Shown piece after piece: positions 1 through 11,739 of a stretch of DNA of 64,000 nt (the stretch's first letter is position 1; every line of letters begins with the position of its first letter). The position numbers and the translations under genes were made by a program. The stretch is from Eonycteris spelaea (lineage: Eukaryota; Chordata; Mammalia; Chiroptera; Pteropodidae). The stretch is taken from contig PUFA01000012.1 in assembly GCA_003508835.1 (NCBI GenBank), forward strand, positions 17,960,001 to 18,024,000, given 5' to 3'. A model generated the notes under the pieces. The model ran no database searches. It had not been told where the DNA came from and was given only the letters and a program-made list of their open reading frames with translations.

Positions 1-760
1 TGCTCTTCATTGTAAAGGTTGAGTTGGCTATTTCTAAAGATTTTTGCTTCTAGGTTAGTTAGAGTTGTCAAGTTTTAGAAATTTATTAGAATTCAGTTGA
101 GATTGTAAGTGCAATGACAGGTAGAATTGACATCTTTTCAATATTGAATCTTCCCATCCAACCACTTTGTATGTCTGTCTTTATTTAGATCTTTATTTAA
201 AGAAAAGTAATATTTTTCTTCAAAATACTCATATATATATATGTTGGAACACACCAACCAAAATGTACCAGGAACACACTTGTAGTAAAAAAAAAAAAAA
301 AAAAAAAAAGTTAGGCTTATTTGTCTTTATGCATCAAGGGAAAATATAACCAGAACTGTGGGAGCATCCCGTAAGGGGAGCTGGAAGGACTTCTTGTAGG
401 ATTTAGTTTTGTAATGGATGATTCAAAGGAGGATTAAGGCAACAGAGGCAGTGTGGATTATCATCTTCCTGGAAATACATGCTTCTGAAATACTCAGTTT
501 TGAGTAAGTAGTAGACTGTTCTCTCTTTAGCTAAAAATGAGTTGTTAAAATGAAATCTCGTTCTCTCATAGCAACACTGAATATTACATGCTTTAATATG
601 TAAATGGTTCGTTACTGTTTTACCCAGTAACAAACTGATCATTGATTTCTGTGCAGTGGAAACACAGTGGAAAAAGGATCTCCTTCTGAGGCTCTATATA
701 TCTATATGTATCAACATGGATGTTGTATTAAAATTCTTTTGTGTTTTTTTCCCTTTCTAG
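1..760 (+). other. METTL6: METTL6 intron (5' part outside window)
   Basis: AT-rich intron sequence ending in a good polypyrimidine tract and AG at 759-760. It holds a short (AT)n at about 231-242 and a run of 23 A at 287-309. No coding exon was seen. Confidence 0.8.
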
Positions 761-931
761 CAAAATCCTTTATATAACACAGAAAGATGCAAGGTATTCC
801 AGTGTGACCTAACTAAAGATGACCTTCTGGAACATGTGCCCCCAGAGTCTGTGGATGTCGTCATGTTGATATTTGTGCTCTCTGCTGTTCACCCTGATAA
901 GATGCACCGTGTCTTACAAAACATTTATAAG
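761..931 (+). CDS. METTL6: METTL6 internal coding exon (57 codons)
   Basis: The exon follows a polypyrimidine tract ending in ctttctag and is followed by a gttagt donor, which is weaker than the usual gtaagt. It is 171 nt long and in phase 0 at both ends. It encodes the middle of the methyltransferase fold, including the hydrophobic strand [19 protein letters not shown] and ending at QNIYK. Confidence 0.95.
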
Positions 932-3900
932 GTTAGTGATTTGGAGCCTGCACGTGAGGGTTGGACATCCTGGTCTTGTTTACCTTCCCTCTGAGGCCCG
1001 TGTACCGTCTAGGTTCAGAGTCCCCATTCTCACTATGAAGGCTATATTGTCAGTGTATGGAAAGGGATGCTCCTGCATAAAACATCCACCCTAAGCTTTG
1101 GTTTGTCTGGTGGCCATTGCTCCTCTTCAGGCCAGCCTTGGAACAAGGATGATTTTTCAGTTACCTGGGATCTGTGGAGTCCCGCCATAAAATAAGAGGA
1201 GGTGTGATTCGGTGGTCAAGAGCATACAGTTAGAGTGCCTAGAGTCAAAATCTGGCTTTTCTATTTAGGCAAGTTCCATTACTTCTCTGAGCCTCAGTTT
1301 CATTACCTCAATGTTGAGATAATAGTTCCGAGATCTTAGGATTTAAGGTAGATTATATGAGCTATGAATAAAGCACTTAACATAATGCCTAGAACGTGAT
1401 AAGTTCTCTTTCAGTCAGCCATTGTTGTTGTTACTGCCATCGCTCTTAGAACAGAATAGCCCAAACTGTTGTGGCCACCAGTAGGGTGCTGTAGCACTCG
1501 GGAAATAAAGCGCCACTTGTAAGTCATGTGACTCGAGATAAGCCACCTCATCTTCCTTCCCTGGGCCTCAATTTCCTTGTCTGTAAAATGGAGATGTGTC
1601 TCACTGACAGTTATTTTGAGATGCAGGTAGGATCATATATGAAGATGCTTTGTAAACTACAGTAACAGCTCTCTTATCTATACATTTGGTATTGGTGTTG
1701 ATTAATTTAAAAATCAGCTAAATAAAAAATATAGCTAAATCAAGAAATCATAAAAAATGGTAAATTCTTACCTGAGACATTTTTATTATAACTTAAGATA
1801 TATTAGTATTTTTATCACTTTTGATATAAAGCCAAGGCCTTTTCTTTGAGTTTGGAGCCATTTATCTTCCTGACATGAACCATGCACATGATAGAGTTTT
1901 GGCTTCTTTAAAAGTGGAGCAAGAACTTAAACATAATTGGAAAGTAATATGAGAGCAGATTCTTTTACATTTTCACCCAGACTTCCACAGTTGATTCTCC
2001 CATACCTAATTAAATAGCAGTTTGTTCAGTGCTTCTTTATCAAATCTTTCCAAAGTATTCAACCTACTTTTCATAGAAAATAAAAATGGCTTCTGTTCAC
2101 ATTCATTGCGTTGTTTATATACTCATGTATAATTATAAATCTAAGTACAGCTGGCACAAGCAAGTTTGGGAACACACATAAGTGACCAGTAAGTAAGTCT
2201 GCAGCTTACTTGGGGGCACTAAAGTGCAAGCGTGGATCTAGAAAGCCTGTAAACCTCATCTGTCCCGTGAGTCGTGGGCTTCAGTCAGTCGTGGGCTCCC
2301 TGCTTTACAAAGGGAGAGGAGGGCATTCAGCGAGTTGAAAAGCAGATGTTAGGGAAGGGTGCTTCTATGCATTTAGAGCTCTACTTTAAAATTCAGCCCC
2401 AAGTTTAATTGTTTTAATGGAATAGTAAGGTAGAAATTTCAAGGCACTGGAAACTTGTTAGGGATAATAATTCTCACTTAAAACAATATTATTATTAAAT
2501 TCAGATGTTGCCACATTGGTTTTAGCCCTCCTCATGTGAGGTTTTGTAAGGTTTTTTCTAACCCTTTTCCCTGCCCCTGGTATGTGAGCAGATGAGAACC
2601 CAGCATTTACCAATAAATAATCATGGAACTTAAGCTGCTAAAGAGGGAAGAAAAGGCATCAGGGGAGAGACAGTAGGATCACCTGATTTGAAGGTCCGGG
2701 TGAGGGTAAAGGATTAATAAAAATGGTGAACTGGACAGCTGAAAAGATGGTGGGGGTGGTCAGGGAGTGATCTGTATGACATTGATGGTATGGAGGATTA
2801 TACTTTTTAGTGTTGACAGGTCTAAGTAGAGTAGAGGACAAGATCTTTGGAAGAGAAGCTAAAGTCATTAAGAAACCAGCATATTTGGGAGGATAATCCA
2901 CAAGTATATTGAAATTGACCAGAATTAAGAATGGAGCAGTATTAAGAATAAGAATAAGAATAAGCCAGAAGATACGTTCCTCACGAAATGAAGGGAAGTG
3001 GCCATGGAACTAAAAGACAGCAGTAACAAAAAGGGATAGTGGGTGATATCTGATGACTGGAAATTCAGATCTGGAGCATTTAGGGAGGGGAAAGGAAAAT
3101 GCACAGAAAGTAGCAATGAGGAGCAAGGAGGACACCAGCTCAGTCTTCAAGCCCAGTGGTACAAGGGTCATGGGAGAAAACACTGCCATGACTTGAGTGC
3201 TTGCAGGGAAAACAGTATCATCGGGTCAGTCAGGTTTCTTTGAGCACAAGAATGAAGGGAACATTAAGAAGAGGTTGTGGATACTTGCGATTCCACTTAT
3301 GAAGTGTTTCAGGTTTTAGAGAGGAGTAGAAATTAGGATAGAATAAGGAATATCAGAAACATAATGGGGATGTGGGTGCTCACTACCAATACTTGTATTC
3401 AGCATTATACTGTATTCAGCATTGTACTGGAGGTCCTAGTCAGCTCAAAATGACAAGAAGAGAAAAGGTTTAAGGATGAGAAATAAACAAAACTCATTTG
3501 CAGATAATATAATGTCTAATTAGAAAATATTAAAAGAATTATAAAAGCTGTTGTAGATCTAATTACTCCAAGATGTTAACACCAGAGAAGTTTAAAAACT
3601 ACAAAATTTTTAACTGAAAGTTGAATTCCCTCATTTTTGGAATAGAATGATAAAGTAAAAATGGACCAAATTTGTCACTGGAAGATCTGGATTTGTCTGC
3701 CTTGTGCCACTGACTTGCCTTGAAACCGCAGGCAAGTAACTTTTACTCTTAGCCTTACTTACTTTAAAGTAGGCTTAATAGACTTGGTCTACCCAATCCT
3801 TGGAGTTGTTGGGAGAATGAAAGAACCTAACATTGAAAACTGCCAGGGTAACTATACAGTGCCATGATCAAAAGAGGCATTAGTATCATTATTATTTTAC

Positions 3901-6900
3901 AGACGAGAAAACATATACAGAGGGATGGAATTACTTGCTCAGGTCATTCAACTAGTTAATGGAAGAACTGGGATATGAATCAAGATTCCCAAAATTGATT
4001 GGAAACTGAGTGAGTGTTCTTTCCACTGTCCCATGTAGTATTTCCTTCCTTCTGAAATGGAAGAATAAGTCTTTCTCATATGAGTTAATTTTTTCAGAAT
4101 TTCCCCTTCTCAATTAAGCAGATTTTAAAACTTAGCATTTCTAACCAAGGTAAGAATGTTTTTATAGAAGAAGCTCTTTACCGACAATATTTAAAATGCA
4201 TGCTAGTATTGATAAAAATTATTAAATGAGAAAATCTGCTAGCACACTTGCAAATATTATGGACAGTCTTTCATATTCTGTTCAGAAGAAATACATGAAA
4301 CTACATTTTAAAAATCTATTATAATAGCATGCCATATGTTTTAAAAATCATCTTGTTGCTGCGATGGGTCAGAATAAGATTTAATAAAATTAGACCCCCC
4401 TTTAAAGTCTACTCTTATTTAGTAGTGTTAATGCGGTTGAAAGAATTTTTACATAAAAAGCAAGTGTCCCGATCAAATATGTGGTAGCTGGAGGAAACTG
4501 GACTTTGGGTGGTAAACACACAATAGAATATACAAATGTCAAATTACAATCTACACCTGAAAATTATATAATTGTACTAACCATTGTTACCCCAATAAAT
4601 AATAAAAATACATACATACACATACATAAATAAGTGTCCCAAGGCATCTCACTTTTCATTCCGGAAAGCATATGCAATATGCTTTGTAAAATAGAGGAAG
4701 TAACATCCACACCCTGCTGATGTTTTCAGTTTTTGAGACATCTACCCTGTGACACATGTATCTAGAAGGCTTTAGTGTGGGACTCCTGTCTGGGCCTCAC
4801 ACTGATCCCTTTCCCTAAACAGCTGCACTGGCCTGAAGATCTGCTCCTCCTCACATCAAGAAGTGCAGCACAGCTTGAAGTTATATCGCCCCGCGTATCC
4901 TCTTTTCTTATTGGTAGTGTGAATGAAATTGGAATGGTACCCCACACATACACCTGCCAGGGCAAATAAATATTTCTGATTCTATCATATTATGCTTTTT
5001 GACCCAAATGTGAGTCCTGCCTCCTCCACTAACTAGCTGATATGTGATCATAGGCAAATCACCTCTTCTGTCATCAGTTTCCTTATCTCACATGAGGACA
5101 GTAAACACATTCCTTCCTCCAAGAATTAGATGAAGATTCGATGAGATCACGTTTGGTAAGCTGTACAGTGCTAGGCATATGTCAGTTATTAGCCTGATGG
5201 GCAAGCTATACATTATTGTAGCGCAGTGAAACCAGAACTGAGACTCAGAATGAGGAAAGCTAGCAAGAATCAGTAAAAAGCCAAAATGACATTTTTTTTT
5301 AAAGAGACAGTTTGACTACAAGGTCATGTACTAGGAGATGACTAATAAATGCTTAAATGAGGTTAAGACTGTGTTGTTTAATGTCATTAACATTTTAATT
5401 GTATGACACTGGACCTTCCAATGTGTTCCTATAAGTGCTCAAGAAGTTTCCCTCTACTGTCTGACTATACCTTTGATTAACAGGCCCTTTTTCCTTCATA
5501 TTAGGGGTATTTCAGTCTGCCCCATTTTATAACTATAAGTGTAAGTTAATATAATCCCTAAGTCAGATTTTTATTTTATGGTAAGCTTTACTTGACTGGG
5601 TTCCCCAGAGTTAGATGCAGCCTGTTTTTGCTTTGCAGGTATTAAAACCAGGCAAAAATGTCTTGTTTCGTGACTACGGGCTATATGATCATGCCATGCT
5701 CAGGTTTAAAGCCGGCAGCAAACTTGGAGAAAACTTTTATGTTAGACAAGATGGAACCAGATCGTATTTTTTTACTGATGGTAAGATGAAAGGAATCTGT
5801 CTGTATTTCTTATTTGTTTTACCACTGTAATACTGGGGGAAGCCGGGGGTGACAGTGCTTAGCACACAGGCACAAGACCCTGGAATAAGCTCTCTGACAT
5901 ATGCCATTTACCTAGCACCTGGAATAACGCAGACACAGCCCCTGGCCGTGGTAAGATCACACACCCCTTATGGTGACGATGTCTAGTTAGCCTGGGTTAA
6001 TGGACAGGCTCAGACACACTAGGTGAATGCTGTACCAGGATCTATGCTGGAAAGTGGGGAGGGCAACTCGGAACCTTCACTTTGTTCAGTCAAAAATAAA
6101 GCAAACAGGACATTGTAAAGCCCTGAAATTACTTTCCCAGGTCACAAAGGCAAGAAACATTTTCTATAAAAGTGATTGGATCTGTTTTTAAATGCATGAA
6201 TTTGCTAGAGGGGATTCCTTAAAAAGTAATTTTTGATAAAAACATCCAAGTGCCATACTTATGTCAATGTTTTAGGTATTTTGAACATTAGTTTTAAACC
6301 TACTTAATTATATAGACCATGAAATAATTACTTCTTAAGCTTTGTTTCTTACAAACTTTAGTATTTCTTGAAATACTGTTTCGGATTCCAAAATGAAACA
6401 AAAAATGATTGATTACCATTAAAATTGTAAATAAAAATGTCAAGTAAAAAGCTTAAATTTGTTTTAATGTTTCTGTTTCTGATTAAACCAGTTGTAAATA
6501 ACTGAGGAGGTGCAGTAATAGCTGCAAAGTGCTTCAGAGCACACAGTCTTTGGAGTGAGCTCTTAGAGTCTTATTTTTGCTACATAGCCATTTATTCCAT
6601 TTGTTTCACTTAAAGTGTAGTGATATATTATTTGGGTTAAATTTTCCTTAGGGTGTATCATCATTAGGTGATTTTTTCCCCCCACTCTGGTCACAGATGT
6701 TCCTCCATGTTAGGATAGATGAGGTGCAACAAACTGAACATAGGTAGACTCGTATGAATGTAGCCAGTTGGAATTTTATTTCTTTTTACTCAGACATTTG
6801 TATTTGGGGGACTCATAATAGGGCACTGTGGGTATTTTCTAGGTTGTCCTTGAACTTTTCTGATTAAATTTTAGGTGGGGATTTTTATTTGGGTGTAACA

Positions 6901-7234
6901 TGATGAGAAGTAGGAGTGTTACTTTACAAAACAAAATCTTCTCTAAAGTTTAGCATTGAAATTTTCATTACATTAAAAAAATCTGTCTCAGCCCTCCAGT
7001 CCTCCTCATCACCGCAAAGCAAATACCAAGTGTTGATCTGCATGTCTTACAGAATTCCTGGCCCAGCTCTTTATGGACACAGGTTATGAAGAGGTGGTGA
7101 ACGAGTATGTCTTTCGGGAAACAGTGAATAAAAAAGAAGGCCTGTGTGTGCCGAGAGTTTTCCTTCAGAGCAAATTCCGAAAGTCTCCAAAGAACCCAAC
7201 TCCTATGACACTGGACGTGGGTCAAAAGTCCTGA
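761..7234 (+). CDS. METTL6: METTL6, tRNA N3-methylcytidine methyltransferase (3' part, three exons)
   Basis: The coding sequence is join(761..931, 5639..5780, 7053..7234), continuing from exons left of the window. It gives the last 164 residues of a protein that is about 284 residues in human. The product is a class I SAM-dependent methyltransferase; METTL6 is known to make m3C at position 32 of serine tRNAs together with seryl-tRNA synthetase. Recognisable blocks are [20 protein letters not shown] in the first exon, then [20 protein letters not shown] and [13 protein letters not shown] in the second, and [20 protein letters not shown] and [18 protein letters not shown] in the third. All junctions have GT-AG borders and compatible phases (0, then 1), and no stop interrupts the reading. 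The last roughly 17 residues differ most from the human protein as I remember it. The SAM-binding glycine motif lies in exons not seen here. Confidence 0.95.
1211..1400 (+). repeat. MIR SINE relic
   Basis: It contains the MIR core pattern: loss of the residue-rich head, then ttctctgagcctcagttt and a tail resembling the usual 'aaagcacttaacataatgcc' region. It is diverged, as expected for this old tRNA-derived SINE. Confidence 0.6.
1530..1665 (+). repeat. MIR SINE relic
   Basis: The stretch gggcctcaatttccttgtct followed by gtaaaatggagatg is a classic MIR central segment. The ends are blurred. Confidence 0.6.
3375..3605 (+). mobile_element. L1 ORF2 fragment
   Basis: It resembles the L1 reverse-transcriptase stretch around 'cagcattgtactggaggtcc', followed further on by 'catttgcagataatataatg', which in intact L1 encodes the region before and around the FADD-like catalytic motif. 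It is strongly decayed. Confidence 0.5.
3690..3990. repeat. Two MIR relics in opposite orientation
   Basis: A + strand MIR-like segment (about 3690-3870) abuts a - strand one (about 3855-3990). The second carries the reverse-complement core 'attattttacagacgagaaa' and the usual loss-of-sequence tail. Confidence 0.5.
4470..4617 (+). mobile_element. L1 3' end
   Basis: The phrase ggtggtaaacacacaataga, then acacctgaaaattatataat and ccccaataaataataaaaat, matches the 3' UTR and A-rich tail of laurasiatherian L1 elements as I recall them. It gives a clue to the clade. Confidence 0.55.
5005..5195 (+). repeat. MIR SINE relic
   Basis: Pattern of MIR: ccactaactagctgatatgt, then tcagtttccttatctcacat, then a tail with 'agtgctaggcatatgtcagt'. 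Confidence 0.6.
5639..5780 (+). CDS. METTL6: METTL6 penultimate coding exon
   Basis: The acceptor is tttgcag and the donor is gtaaga. The exon is 142 nt, enters in phase 0 and leaves after one base of the next codon. It begins [20 protein letters not shown] and ends SYFFTD. The KPGK turn followed by a strand with RDYG is typical of the late part of METTL2/6/8-type methyltransferases. Confidence 0.95.
5781..7052 (+). other. METTL6: METTL6 last intron
   Basis: A 1,272-nt AT-rich intron between coding exons, with donor gtaaga and acceptor cttacag. I recognise no gene or repeat family in it with confidence. Confidence 0.85.
7053..7234 (+). CDS. METTL6: METTL6 terminal coding exon with TGA stop
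   Basis: The acceptor is tcttacag. The split codon g|aa gives Glu, then [20 protein letters not shown] follows. The frame runs to TGA at 7232-7234. Human METTL6 has Asp at the junction residue, as I recall, so the change is conservative. Confidence 0.94.
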
Positions 7235-7858
7235 CCTTTCACAAGGTTGCATTTGTGAAAGAGGATAGGTTCAAGTCACACTTTTTATTTTGTGTATTCT
7301 TACATTTTAACTTTTTTAAATGAGTATGTTTAATTTTTGTATTAAAAACTAGCAAGTGTTTGTTTATGTGTGTATGTGTTATAGAAATGCAAAAGCAAAT
7401 AGAATTGCATAGCCTGAAAAGTTTTACAGTAAAACATAATTTAGCCATGTTGACTAAAAGCCCCCAGAGGAAAGCATAAGGACCCACTGCACTTAAAGAG
7501 ATCTTTGTCATTACTGATATGATTCTGTAAATGTGCCTCCAGGCAGCATGTCAGACAACCCTGTAAAAAATGAGGCCAAATAGACTAAAATAACACACCC
7601 ACATGTATTTTTAGCCTGAAGGATTGTTCCCTTTTTTCCGGTGTCTCATATTTGCCCATTTTCTCTGCTTCAGTTAATTTATGTTCCTTTTCAAGACCAG
7701 TGTTCCACAAATACCACTTAGGCTATGTCATAGGAACCCACTGTGGCTCTCTGCCTAATTCTGAGACCCTGTATAGTTAGTTGGTCCAGTCCCTGGCCAC
7801 ACTGCCCCAAGAGAGGAGAAGACCACCACCTGTTCCCACCATCTGCTTTCTGTCCCTG

Positions 7859-7885
7859 TTTTTTCTTTTTCTTTTTTTTCTTTTT

Positions 7886-7917
<32 letters not shown>
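7859..7917. repeat. T-rich simple repeat
   Basis: A (TTTTTC)-like tract that ends in a pure run of 30 T (7888-7917). It is probably the decayed then re-expanded A-tail of a retroposed insert on the - strand, but no SINE body is visible next to it. Confidence 0.85.
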
Positions 7918-7918
<1 letters not shown>

Positions 7919-8066
7919 GCAGAGAGCTGTTGATGAGAGCATCTGTCTTAAGCACATTAGCTGGACTGCGTGTGCAGCAAGCTAGGGCCCTTCAACATCA
8001 ACCTATCTGAAGAGGAGGGTTCCTAGTGGAGCGGGGCTGGATAATATAGCCATTTTGTACAACTAG

Positions 8067-8072
8067 AATAAA
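8067..8072 (+). terminator. METTL6: Candidate polyadenylation signal of METTL6
   Basis: Exact AATAAA hexamer with tcttgtctcctggtgag just downstream, the kind of GU/U-rich element used in cleavage. Which METTL6 site is used is unknown. Confidence 0.35.
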
Positions 8073-8614
8073 TCTTGTCTCCTGGTGAGAAGAGGACAAG
8101 CGGAGGGTCTCAGCTTGCTTGCCGGGTGTCCTAACTGCATTCACTCTCGAGTACTTGGGGTAGGGGAAGCAAGAGGAACCCATACCTCTTGCTGGTCTGT
8201 TGCATTATGTATTCTCTCCCCTTCTTTCAAAGGCTGGAAGATGGCTATACTAGGTGAAAGCAAAACTGATAACAGTACTGAGTTTTCTCTTTGCAGTGTT
8301 TTTATTTTTCTCTGAAATCAACTTGTAAAGAAGATGTACCTATAGGATAGATGCTCACAGGCATTAAAGAAAGTCAAACTCTGCCCCAGAGCAGTTTGTT
8401 AGGGGAGAGCCAGCACCACGCCAAGGCTCCCCACTTCCAGTCCAGGCCTCTCCTCCATGCGCCCTCCACCGAATGAATCCCACACGGCTCTAGCCCCAGA
8501 ACTGCCTACTGCCTCCACAGAACTCTTTCCACCTGCTTCCTCCATTAGGCCTGACCAATGCCACTTGGATTTTAGTGGCCAAGCTGGATAAAAATGAAAT
8601 ACTTACAGTAAAAA

Positions 8615-8790
8615 GTGAGCAATGTGGTATAGTAGGATAAGTGGGCTTTTGTTATCAGAAGTCATTTGGAATTGTGACCTCATCACTTAATCTGTTTGAA
8701 CCTCAGATTCCTCATTCGTAAAATAGGGATAGTATACTGAGGAATGCGCATAGAAGTTGCTGATCCAGCGCAGACCATCTGCCCAAGAGA
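8615..8790 (+). repeat. MIR SINE relic
   Basis: MIR-like order: tggtatagtaggataagtgg, then atcacttaatctgtttgaac, then cctcagattcctcattcgta with aaaatagggatagta. Confidence 0.6.
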
Positions 8791-9419
8791 CAGGAGTCAT
8801 CCTCTGAAGAAAGCTGAACAGGCTAACAAGGACCCTGGCCATAAGAAAAGGCCCCTCCACCTTTGCCAGTAGTTGGCTGAGAGGACATCTGTGAATGAGA
8901 CTAACAGTTTCTTCCAAACACAACTTGGCATTGTCTTCAGCGACAGTAGCAATTCCTACCCCATAAAGGAAAGCTTGCAAAAATTTTCACTTGGGATATT
9001 TAAAGTGAGCAAGATAATCTCTCAGTGACCCCACTTTAAAATATATTGGTTGTAAAATATACTTCTAGTTAAATGAATGAGGTAACACAATCAGTCCATC
9101 GGTTTTAGCTATGAGGCCAGTGGAATCGGATTAAGAAACAAAAAACAACAAAAAGGCTGAGCATTATAAAAACATGGCTTCAAGTGCCACTGCCTCAATG
9201 TCCTTGTGTTTATTTTCCCTAAGCACACCTCCATTATTGCACCCCAGATTAAGACAACAGAGGAGCAGAATCTCCTCTGGGTGCCCAGGGACCCAAGAAA
9301 GCAAGAGTAAGTTTAGTAGCAAAACTCCATAACAGCATTTGTTGAATTGTAGACTACAGAGAGTCAACCGAAATTACCTTGTCTTTACAGACAAAACAGC
9401 CCCAGAAAGTTTGGTACTA

Positions 9420-9600
9420 GTTAGCAGTACCATAGAAAATAGCATGAATACAATAGTATGTATATAGCATATACACAGTGTATTATACTACTAGTATATA
9501 CCCTATACTGTATATTTCTCCTGAATTTTTTATAGATACTGCAATATATAGTACTATATACACACTGCATACAACGATATTAATAAAGTATAGGATTTGA
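9420..9600. repeat. AT-rich low-complexity tract
   Basis: Repeated TATA, ATATAC and TAGTATAT words with short inverted repeats, such as around actagtatatacc and gtactatatac. It looks like an eroded (TA)n microsatellite. Confidence 0.6.
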
Positions 9601-9785
9601 AGTATGAACGTCTGGGTTCAAGTACAAGACTTGCCGAATTCAAGTCTCCAACTTCTCTGAGCCTCTGTCTTCACATCTCTGAGGATGAGATCCTACTACC
9701 TACAGCATCGGGCTGCTGCCAGGATTAAACGAGACCATGTGCAAGGGCTTTGTTTACTACAAAGTGCCAGTCAAATTCTAGTTAT
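9598..9785 (+). repeat. MIR SINE relic
   Basis: Contains cttctctgagcctctgtctt and a tail with 'acaaagtgccagtcaa', in the MIR order. Confidence 0.6.
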
Positions 9786-11267
9786 TTCTATTACTTTGTA
9801 TTCCCCAAGAAAATGGCCTCTCCCATGATTATTATTAACTCCAATTCCTTCAAGAGGGCCGTCATTTTTAAATCTTGGTATCCTTGAAAGGGCCCAGGAT
9901 TTGGATGTATCACCGCAAGGTGGCGTTAGATACCAAATATGCCCATTGGCTTCAGCTCCCACTTAACTACAGTCTATATAATGTGTCCATTTTTATTGCC
10001 ATTGAAGAGGAAGGAAAACGCTCACAGATGTTTTCTAGGTCGACTTTAGCTCAACTTAAGATCAACGTTGGCCTCACTGTGGAGATAAGAAATCAAGGGA
10101 GATCTTATCTAGCCTTCAATCTGCTTTGCTTACTTGAAGGCAGTTGGCTCTCAGCTAAATATAAGCAACATTTTAGGCTATAGGCTCTGAAGGTGTCTGA
10201 AAGTGTCCCCACCCCAGGCACCCTGGGAAGTATAACTATGTGCTGGACACCAATCAAGGATCCTAAAGTGTTTTTTTCTTGTGGGTAAATAAAATATCCC
10301 TTACACCTTCCTCATCCTTAAATGATTCTATGGATTCCTTTTTTACTGTCGCTCAGGATTAAGGTGAAGCAAGAGAAAGGACGACAGCACGCGTACTTGT
10401 TTGCCTCACGTGTTATTCATAGTTATCTTTAATAGCATTTGGTTCCCTATTTCACAGCTGTCAGTAAATGAAGGGGAAATTGTGAAATGTCCCTATACCA
10501 AGTGTTTTGTAGGACGATGTTTGCTGTTGGGTGGAAAATATTTAATATAATCTTAAATCAGCTCTGCTACTGAAACCAAAAGTTCCATTAAAAATAAAAT
10601 TAGCTATTTTTTTAGTGTTTCCTTTCTACCCTTCTTAAGCATAGCATTTCATTGAGTAGTGTTTAATAGGTACTAGGCACAGGGCACTGGGGGTCACTCT
10701 GGCCGGGAGCACAGGGCTAGGGAAAGAGAACAGTGTGGGCACATCCTGAGAGGTAGGGAAACAGCCCCGACCATATCTTTCCTAAACCAAAGTAAAATGG
10801 CTAAGAAACCAAACATAAACACTCAGAACACCAGAGGAAAGAAAAAAGAGGAAGAAAGGCTATGGAAGATCCAAGTGTGATAACTGTCACCATCATTTGG
10901 AAAGGATATTTTCACATTTTTCCAGTAGAGGTATCATATGCTTAGGTCTGGGGCAAAACCGTGGAGATGAGAACATGATACATAGCTCCTTCAGAGTATC
11001 TTTCCAAGCGTGTCAAAATCTATAAGGAAAATATCAAGACAGCAAAATGTGTCCCTTCCCAGAGGAAATACAACAGCTAATGAAATGGACAAAATGGTCA
11101 ACTCTAAATAGAAGTAATTATAAATTAAATAAATTAAGATTTCCTTTTTGGGCTATCAAATAGGCTTAAAATGATAATATTCAATGCTGATAAAGGAGTA
11201 GAGAGAGACTATGGAGGTACAGAAAGAGATTATGGAGGTACAGAAAGTACAGTTTCTCTAAAATAAC

Positions 11268-11470
11268 ACTGTCCTCTAGAACTTTATGAAAAGATGGGAA
11301 TGGTCTCTGTCTGCGTTGTTCAATATGATAGCCATACACACCATGTGGCTATTATGGACTAAGGCTAGGGGCCAGTGCAACAGAGGACCTCATTTTTAAA
11401 CTGCATTTAAATTTAAATATAATTAGCCACATAGGGCTAAGCAGCTACCATATTGGACAGCATAGGACAA
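11268..11470 (+). mobile_element. hAT-type nonautonomous DNA transposon relic
   Basis: The ends are near-inverted repeats of the CAGTGCTGTCCAATA type (cactgtcctctagaac at the left, tattggacagcatagg at the right). Inside is the familiar ccatgtggctatt / agccacatagggct pair. I assign it to the Charlie-like MER family from memory only. Confidence 0.55.
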
Positions 11471-11739
11471 GTAAGCATCCTGTAGCAAATCCCATAAGCC
11501 TGTACATAATCTTTGATCCAGTAATCCCATGTATAGGAATCCAATTTAAGGAATTAACCAGAGAGGTATACACAGATTTCATCCAAAAACTATTTAGAAC
11601 AATGAAAAGACAGCAACAGCTCAGATATCTAAAAATAGGTTGAGAGAGAGAAAAAAATAGTGTAGATGATAGAGGTTCTGTTCATCCCTCTGGCAACTAA
11701 ATCAAAGTTGTGGCAGAAACAAGGAGTAGCAGCAAGGAA

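Larger units (their letters stand above)
932..5638 (+). other. METTL6: METTL6 intron
   Basis: This 4.7-kb intron holds MIR relics and L1 fragments listed separately. The segment 1670-2630 is AT-rich with nothing I recognise. The segment 2640-3300 has the look of an old interspersed repeat but I could not name it. No extra exon is supported. Confidence 0.85.
7235..8095 (+). other. METTL6: Candidate METTL6 3' UTR
   Basis: The sequence after the stop codon is AT-rich. It contains ATTAAA at 7341-7346 and a canonical AATAAA at 8067-8072 followed by a GT-rich stretch, so a transcript could end near 7365 or near 8090. AATAAA motifs at 9582 and 10288 could serve longer forms. The true 3' end cannot be fixed from sequence alone. 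Confidence 0.4.
8096..11267. other. Intergenic DNA downstream of METTL6
   Basis: No gene is supported. MIR relics lie near 8615-8790 and 9598-9785. An AT-rich TATA-type stretch lies at 9420-9600. The segment 9786-11267 holds nothing I can name apart from an AATAAA at 10288-10293. Confidence 0.7.

Noticed and set aside
7718..7985. Lysine- or phenylalanine-rich open frames
   Set aside because: Produced by the T-rich simple repeat at 7859-7917.
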